From assembly GCA_020137815.1 (NCBI GenBank), contig CM035350.1, positions 9,894,947-9,958,946 on the forward strand: 64,000 nucleotides of DNA, given 5' to 3'. The notes under the pieces were generated by a model. It ran no database searches and was not told the DNA's origin. It saw only the letters and a list, made by a program, of their open reading frames with translations. This DNA comes from Hormiphora californensis. Lineage: Eukaryota > Ctenophora > Tentaculata > Cydippida > Pleurobrachiidae. Every line of letters starts with the position of its first letter. Positions within the stretch are counted from its first letter, which is position 1. Positions 57,903 through 64,000 of this stretch are shown here, piece after piece. The translations under genes and the position numbers were made by a program.

Positions 57903-59631
57903 TTAAACTGAAGTCGCTTGAGAGTCATTGCTCGTTTCGTTATTCTCTCTATTGAAAAGGTCCAGTTTCTGATAAATAGCCCTCCCATCCTCCCCTCCCT
58001 CTCTCTGGAAAGACTCAGATAATCTCAGTGAGACGGTGTTGTAGTGAGTGCACTGGTTACACCCTGTCCTATTATTATAGGTATCGTTCAATGTTGAATA
58101 ATGGCTGAGATACCCAGCCGGTGCGGTGTTGCCCCACTGTTGCATCTGCTGGTGTTGTTTCCGCAGTGCCACCGGTTCAAGTGGCGGAGGTGGCGGTTTG
58201 GAGTAGCGGGTATGGCTGCGAAGACGCCGTCTCAGTGCCCGAGAGATGTGGCACAGAACTGCAGTTGTGATGATGGATATGAGAAGCAGGACGGCCAGGA
58301 TATAGAGCAAGATGACCAACCACTGGGTGTCCCTGACCACGGTGGTAGAGCTCCGCTGGGTTAACTCTGGGGTCGAGGGAGAGGGAAGGTCGGGTGGTGA
58401 TGAGAGGTTAAATACCACACTATCTCCAACAACTGTCCCGGAACTCTCCAGGTCCTCCCTGATTCTACACGTGTATTGACATGTGACACTTCTGAGGCGG
58501 CTCTTTTGGACGAACTGCGGGACAAGGATTGTTTTGGCTCGGGTGGCCACGGCTATAGCTTCATTTGTAGTGCCCGCCAGAATGGAAATGTTACAAGATA
58601 AAAGATCGGGTCTCTCGGTTACCACGGCACATGACACGGGGATAGAACCGTTACGAGAGAAAGAGACAGTTGGTGGGTTGAGGTGTGTAGGCTGCCTGCT
58701 TGCACACGTCTCGCTGGGTGGCGTTGTATAAACCTGAAACTCGGTAAGAGGTTTTATCATCATCTCAACTCTAGTAAAACTGTCTGTTTGTCGGAGTGAA
58801 GTTGTTGAGGTCATGAACCCAGGACATTGCCCATCCTCTCCCCTCCATAGCCAATACTGAGTGGCCCTGACAACTCTGACCACCACGCCCAGACACGTTG
58901 CATCCCGACCCTCCTCGATATCAATACTCCTAGCAGTGATAGGGAGAGCGTTATCTATGTAGGTTATTGGGTTGTTACCGCTCTGGCACGACCATGGAAC
59001 TGGCGTATCCGTCAGTTGGATCTGTTTAAACTGAGCGCTGTAGTGTTGGGGGTCATTGGGGAGACGAAGTATGACGTAGTAGAGGCTGCTATCGGAGGAG
59101 TGAACTGCCAGGAACAGTAGTGTCAGGAACAGTAGTGTCGTCCCACGTGTCATCCCACGTGTCATGGCCCACAAGAGCTGGGCGAGGAGGAACATTCTCT
59201 GAAATGTTGTCAATATATGGCCCATATATCGTCAGATAAAAGTTGTTCTAGGTATTATACATTTGTCTTGCAACCCACCCACACAGTCATGCGACATGTA
59301 TTGCAAACATTTCTAAAAATAGCCCCACCTGTATTTTGGCGACTTGGTTCTTGTGTTGTTCCCTGTTTCTATGTACCAAGCTCCACAGCTCTAAATTCCG
59401 GGCCTGCTGTGTTCTCAGCTCCCGCTCCAAAACCTCCACTCGCTCCCCCAACTCCTCCAAAGTGTCTGCCAGGGCTGTTATTGTAGGCTCTACTGATAGA
59501 TTATCTAGACTGAATATCCGGGCATAACCAGGGTTATTAGAGGGGTGTTGATTCTGGTTGTACACTGGAATTGGGACATTGTGGTCGGATGAAGGGGTCT
59601 TCTTTTTCTTTCTTCTAAATAAAGTAGCCAT
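57903..59631 (-). CDS. Membrane protein with coiled-coil N terminus, unknown family
   Basis: Exons 59631-59329 and 59198-57903 join in phase (donor gtgggg, acceptor tttcag), giving 532 residues. Exon 1 encodes a basic start (MATLFRRKKKKTPSS) and a coiled coil (TLEELGERVEVLERELRTQQ). Exon 2 opens with a hydrophobic stretch (TTLLFLTLLFLAVHSS) that could be TM1 or, if translation starts at an exon-2 ATG, a cleaved signal peptide. A cysteine-bearing ectodomain with sequons NGS, NIS and NLS follows. Next come a strong TM (WLVILLYILAVLLLISIITT, about residue 393), an RRRLR stop-transfer, a proline run and a tail ending ATSV, a class-I PDZ-ligand pattern. I do not recognise the family. It lies on the opposite strand between the SREBP and INSIG exons. 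Confidence 0.75.
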
Positions 59632-59752
59632 GACAACTAGACAAGGCAAACAGGCAACTACTGAAGTAAATGGTGGTTAATTGAGAGAAGTGAATCGACT
59701 TCCTATAAACATCAAACACAACTAGCGGCAAATGAGTTTTATCTTGTTTTCA

Positions 59753-59756
<4 letters not shown>

Positions 59757-59820
<64 letters not shown>
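59757..59820. repeat. (CT)n tract ahead of the INSIG exon
   Basis: A pure CT tract leads directly into the polypyrimidine tract and acceptor (ctctcacag) of the first INSIG exon seen. It may serve as an over-long polypyrimidine tract. Confidence 0.9.
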
Positions 59821-59823
<3 letters not shown>

Positions 59824-59838
59824 CCTTCTCTCTCACAG

Positions 59839-61556
59839 GTAGACAGCATGTACGGGCAGAAGCCAGTGATGCAGTGTGATTGGCCCTACCTAATCAAGTG
59901 TTTAATAATCTATTTTGGCATCAATCACGCGTGCATGGTGAGTTGAAATTAATTGGAATGATTCCGATTTTTTCATCGGAAGATCGGAAAATTTAGAATC
60001 AACAGAGCTAAATTAGTATCTGATTTTACAACTGACTGTCTTTTCATCTTTTTCCTAATTTTTCTTTCTGTCTAAGATTCCTTTCTTTCTCTCGTCTTTC
60101 GCTCATTCAAGCTCCCCTTCCTTGACCCTACCACCAAGACCCTGGCCACCTACTTCTGATAACTAACCTCCTCCCACTGGCCACCTATTTCTGTTAACCA
60201 CCTCCCCCCCCCCTCCTCAGAAACTAGACTACATGAACAGTGTCCAACTATCCCTGACCCTGACCGCCCTATCCCTTATGATGTGGTGGCTGTTCGACAG
60301 GACTGTGTGTGGACTCGCCGTGGGTGTCATAGCAACCCTTCTCCTTATCACCCTCTCCCAGATCTTCGTTTACCAGGGATTTGCTAGGTTAGTTTAACGA
60401 GCTAAATCTGTAGATGTAGATTGAATAGTTTGGTTCAATTGAGGCTACCTAGCAGTTACTGTATGTGCTAATAGCAGCGGGATTATGCCACGTTATATTT
60501 TCTAGTGTGTATATGACGTCACCCCGCGTCATTTACAACTCACAGTAAATCAAATATATACAGTCTATGACAGTGTCTGTAGCAGTATAGGAAGTTGGGC
60601 TCACTATAGGTTCTAGGTTACAACGAGTGTCACGCCCATTACATGTTTCATCATGATGCTCCGAGAATTGCTAGGGAGGGTACAAACTAGACAAACAGCT
60701 AAAAGGGAAAACTCAAAAGTTATGATCTAAGGGGCAGCACAACTGTGAGGGTTTTATGAATGGTCCGGGTTACAGGGAAATATTAGGCATTGTTCCAAAG
60801 AAGGAAGTACATTATACTGTGTTATAAACAAAAGAGTAAATGAAACATGCCCCGAACATAAACATGATAAAACACATAATGCATGAATCATGAAACACAT
60901 GCTTTGGTGTGGTAAAGACACATATTGACAGTGTAACTGAACCTAACACAACCCCCTCCACCAGGTACAAGAGGCCGGACTTTTTCTTTCTTCGCTCCTG
61001 GCTCCCCTCCCTAGTTTTTGGAGCGGTCATTACTTTTGGAACTATCGGCAGACAACTATCAGCCTTCGTAAGTACTGCTACTATTTTACACTCCCTGTCT
61101 AAGTTCTATATTTCACAAAAAACAATATTATAAAGATGTCTTAAGATATCTCATCTCATTTCTTCAAGTATCCAATTTGATTCCCTTCATTGCTTTCTCC
61201 AAGTTCACAATTAGAAACTCCCATTTATTCTCGTATACGGTATATGGGATTATCATACTGCTTTTTTTCTCTCTCTCTGCATCCTGTCTGCAAGGTGCTT
61301 GGTATAATTGTTTCTTCTTTTATCATCTCATTTCGACCCCCTATATGATATTAGAAGAAGTGAGAAGCCTACATGTCATGTGCTTATTGCATTCCTTTGT
61401 TTCTATCACATGACCCACATGCTCTCTCTCTCTCTAGCTCTCTTTCTCTCACACATCCCTCACTCTAATGTTATGTACCTCTAACAGTTGGTATATATTA
61501 TTGTGCTAACGTATCCCTTCATTTTTCAGAAGCTGAGTCATATTCACGACGAGTGA
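59839..61556 (+). CDS. INSIG homologue, TM3-TM6 part
   Basis: INSIG proteins are ER membrane proteins that hold the SCAP-SREBP complex in the ER in sterol-replete cells. Exons: 59839-59937, 60221-60387, 60965-61067, 61530-61556, all in phase. The protein reads DWPYLIKCLIIYFGINHACM, then YMNSVQLSLTLTALSL, WWLFDR, FVYQGFARYKRPDF, LRSWLPSLVFGAVITFGTIG, RQLSAF and the end KLSHIHDE. This follows vertebrate INSIG closely (VFVGINHA, NNIQLSLTLAALS, WWTFDR, SPDFLYVRSWLP, GNIGRQLA, end KSHQE). The aspartate of PDF, needed for SCAP binding in INSIG-1, is kept. The N-terminal 90-100 residues (TM1-TM2) were not found. They may lie in an exon I missed, or the protein may start at the ATG at 59848 or be joined to upstream exons. 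Confidence 0.9.
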
Positions 61557-62291
61557 AGTTGGAGAAACGCACTCTATACTAGGACAGCTAGCGGGACATT
61601 TAGAGATATAGAACATAGTACAGCAGTGCATGCGGGTCTGAGTAGAAGCAGTGGTAGAAAAGTAGACTCTTTTTCTTCTTTCTCGGGTTACGATATTTTA
61701 ATTATTTGAGAAATTTCTAATTTTAATTTAATTTATTTTGTATTCAGTTCATAAAATAACCGTGTTTTTCTTTTGCGGGATATAATATGTTATGATATGT
61801 CATGTTGTGTCAAACTAAATGACTGGTTCGGAGAGGGCAGTCCTTTGTGATGTTTTGTTGTTGACAACACCCACACCAAGACAGCAGAGTCGGGTGATCT
61901 GCCACTTTATAACAGTAGGGCGCGGTGACATACCAAGGAAGAGAGTGGATATTGTGCGCGCTTCAAATTGAGGCGCGCAAGATCGTTCGATCGCCTGATA
62001 TCATACCCACACATGTCACGTGACCAATAATGGGAGGTGTCGGGAGATCAATGATGTGCAGGTTTTATGCAGCATATTTTGAATATACACCAAGGGGTGC
62101 CGCGGGAGAGAGGGAAAATATAAAACTCAAGTGCTCCGGTTTTAAAAGACGTATTATAACTGACAGCAACAAAAAACAAAACCCGATCTCAAACCAAACC
62201 AATATCATCCAAATACCAATATTATATGTAGTTTCACCAGGAAACTATGAAATGTATAGTCGTAGCTAATTGATTGTAATTATATTATACA
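61557..62291. other. 3' flank of INSIG
   Basis: AT-rich sequence follows the INSIG stop, probably its 3' UTR, then ordinary intergenic DNA. No gene is supported. Confidence 0.4.
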
Positions 62292-62295
62292 TTAA

Positions 62296-63685
62296 GGGTA
62301 CGCTAACCAAAAAATTTTTTCGAGTGCAGGGAAATCTCTCACCGTAGGGTTGTAGGCCATGCCAAGGAGACCTCAAATATGCAATTTGAGCTCTCAAGTC
62401 GAATTCATATTTTTGCTACAGCTGCTTGAAAAATGAACTGAAAATAAGTTTTTGGCATCTCAAAAAAATTTTTTTAAAGATAGGAGCATGAAAATTTGGG
62501 GATTTGAAGAGGACATGAAGGTGAATAACCAAAAAATTTTTTTTTGCAATCCGAGCTGATTTCCGGTCCTGAGATGGATTTCTTTTTTTCCACTTTAACG
62601 CCCTATTTGGCAAAGTTCCGAAAACATGTGAAAGCTGTAAATTGGTGAAAAGTTGCGTCTAACGATTCTCTATATGGCCATAAATTTTGGGCGCGTCCTT
62701 ATTTGAGATAAGCTGTACAGAGTTTTTTTTGTGAAAGCCGTCATTTCAGAAATAAATAAATTCCCTGTATCTCAAAAACGGTTGATCGTAGAGACCTGAG
62801 ACTATGCTTAAACGATTCAGAAGGTCCAATTTTGGGGGGGTCTTCTGAGAGACATTTTGCTCCTACTTCAACTGTTTTTGCTGTAATTGCGAAAAACAAA
62901 AACCCATCTTCGCCATCGTGGATTTTTTGTGATTTTGTTTTTGGTGATTATAGGGACCCATATGGACCAAATAGTGAATGAATTAGCTCGTTAAACATTT
63001 TTCCATAGTTTCGGTCCTTTCTTAGCTAAAATTCCCTAATTACAGGATATTGGAGTTTAGCTTTTGCCCTTTTCATAGAATTTGTTTTTCGCAATTACAG
63101 CAAAAACGGTTGAAGTAGGAGCAAAATGTCTCTCAGAAGACCCCCCCAAAATAGGACCTTCTGAATCGTTTAAGCATAGTCTCAGGTCTCTACGATCAAC
63201 CGTTTTTGAGATACAGGGAATTTATTTATTTCTGAAATGACGGCTTTCACAAAAAAAACTCTGTACAGCTTATCTCAAATAAGGACGCGCCCAAAATTTA
63301 TGGCCATATAGAGAATCGTTAGACGCAACTTTTCACCAATTTACAGCTTTCACATGTTTTCGGAACTTTGCCAAATAGGGCGTTAAAGTGGAAAAAAAGA
63401 AATCCATCTCAGGACCGGAAATCAGCTCGGATTGCAAAAAAAAATTTTGTGGTTATTCACCTTCATGTCCTCTTCAAATCCCCAAATTTTCATGCTCCTA
63501 TCTTTAAAAAAAATTTTTTGAGATGCCAAAAACTTATTTTCAGTTCATTTTTCAAGCAGCTGTAGCAAAAATATGAATTCGACTTGAGAGCTCAAATTGC
63601 ATATTTGAGGTCTCCTTGGCATGGCCTACAACCCTACGGTGAGAGATTTCCCTGCACTCGAAAAAAAGTTTTGGTTAGCGTACCC
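62296..63685. mobile_element. 1390-bp palindromic element with TTAA flanks
   Basis: The element starts GGGTACGCTAACC and ends GGTTAGCGTACCC, flanked by TTAA at 62292-62295 and 63686-63689. The two arms (to about 62905 and from about 63085) are nearly identical over some 600 bases. As a consequence the same 65-residue meaningless open frame appears on opposite strands at 62416-62613 and 63368-63565. TTAA duplications are typical of piggyBac-type transposition. No transposase is encoded. Confidence 0.9.
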
Positions 63686-63872
63686 TTAAGTCGATAAATC
63701 CACCAACACATTGCCAGCAAAGTTTAAAACACGAAAGTCGTTTCAGCACAATCATGGACTGGGTAGTTCAAGTCGCGGGGAACACACAATTCTCTAAACA
63801 AAAAATTCCTTACGGATATAATAATATTATTGGTCATAAAACACTGCATTATAAGTTAAGAAACACTTAAAA

Positions 63873-63966
63873 TCATTTAGTTTCTCTGCACTTCATCAAG
63901 TTGTACTCTACCATGAAGCCTCCGGTGCAGCTGCAGGCGAGGTTCCACCAGTAGCCACGGAGGTAG
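63873..63966 (-). CDS. Possible last exon of an unknown gene
   Basis: On the minus strand an acceptor (taactttgtag) precedes YLRGYWWNLACSCTGGFMV, then EYNLMKCRETK and a stop at 63873-63875. The Trp/Cys-rich composition and splice site suggest coding sequence continuing beyond the window edge. No family is recognised. Confidence 0.35.
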
Positions 63967-64000
63967 CTACAAAGTTAGGTAAAGAGGCCAGCAAACTTTC

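Noticed and set aside
59217-59486. Plus-strand frame as the INSIG N terminus
   Set aside because: It is antisense to the coiled-coil exon of the minus-strand gene and lacks transmembrane character.
62416-63565. Two identical 65-residue proteins on opposite strands
   Set aside because: They are mirror images created by the palindromic element, and the composition is not protein-like.

Overview
The window is nuclear DNA of an intron-rich animal, most likely an invertebrate; I cannot name the species. Genes are split by canonical GT-AG introns whose reading phases match across almost every junction. The gene set (casein kinase 1, an SLC44 choline-transporter-like protein, an ICT1/MRPL58 homologue, a TRAK/Milton adaptor, a membrane-bound SREBP and an INSIG) is metazoan. 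There is no bacterial-style operon, CRISPR array, rRNA or tRNA that I could see. About half the window is intron or intergenic DNA full of (CT)n/(GA)n and (TG)n tracts, minisatellites and inverted-repeat transposons.

Layout: 3007-8728 (-) casein kinase 1, 8 exons, with a repetitive DPP-rich tail. 9.8-11.7 kb holds a MITE and telomere-like degenerate repeats. 12119-25563 (+) is the SLC44-like gene, 15 exons, with a duplicated and inverted 1-kb block in intron 2 and MITEs in its 3' introns. 26897-27382 (+) is an uninterrupted ICT1/MRPL58 gene. 27.5-32.7 kb carries spliceable short coding exons, perhaps alternative 5' exons of TRAK. 35465-37681 is a 2.2-kb fold-back element with an array of X-box-like motifs. 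38878-42516 (+) is the TRAK/Milton body. 43252-57568 (+) is SREBP, with bHLH-Zip, two membrane segments and an S1P-like site. 59839-61556 (+) is the C-terminal two thirds of an INSIG. Two minus-strand genes lie inside this interval: 47959-51598, a large disordered protein in an SREBP intron, and 57903-59631, a membrane protein between SREBP and INSIG. 62296-63685 is a long palindromic element with TTAA flanks.

Two things stand out. First, SREBP and INSIG, partners in sterol-regulated proteolysis, are neighbours on the same strand. Second, in TRAK and SREBP several minisatellites have grown out of exon/intron junctions, so that splice donors or acceptors are tandemly multiplied: 12 acceptors and 7 in-frame donors around one SREBP exon, and about 58 copies of another SREBP donor. 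Several exons also contain single-base frame changes in otherwise coding sequence. These look like residual assembly indels, but could be real.
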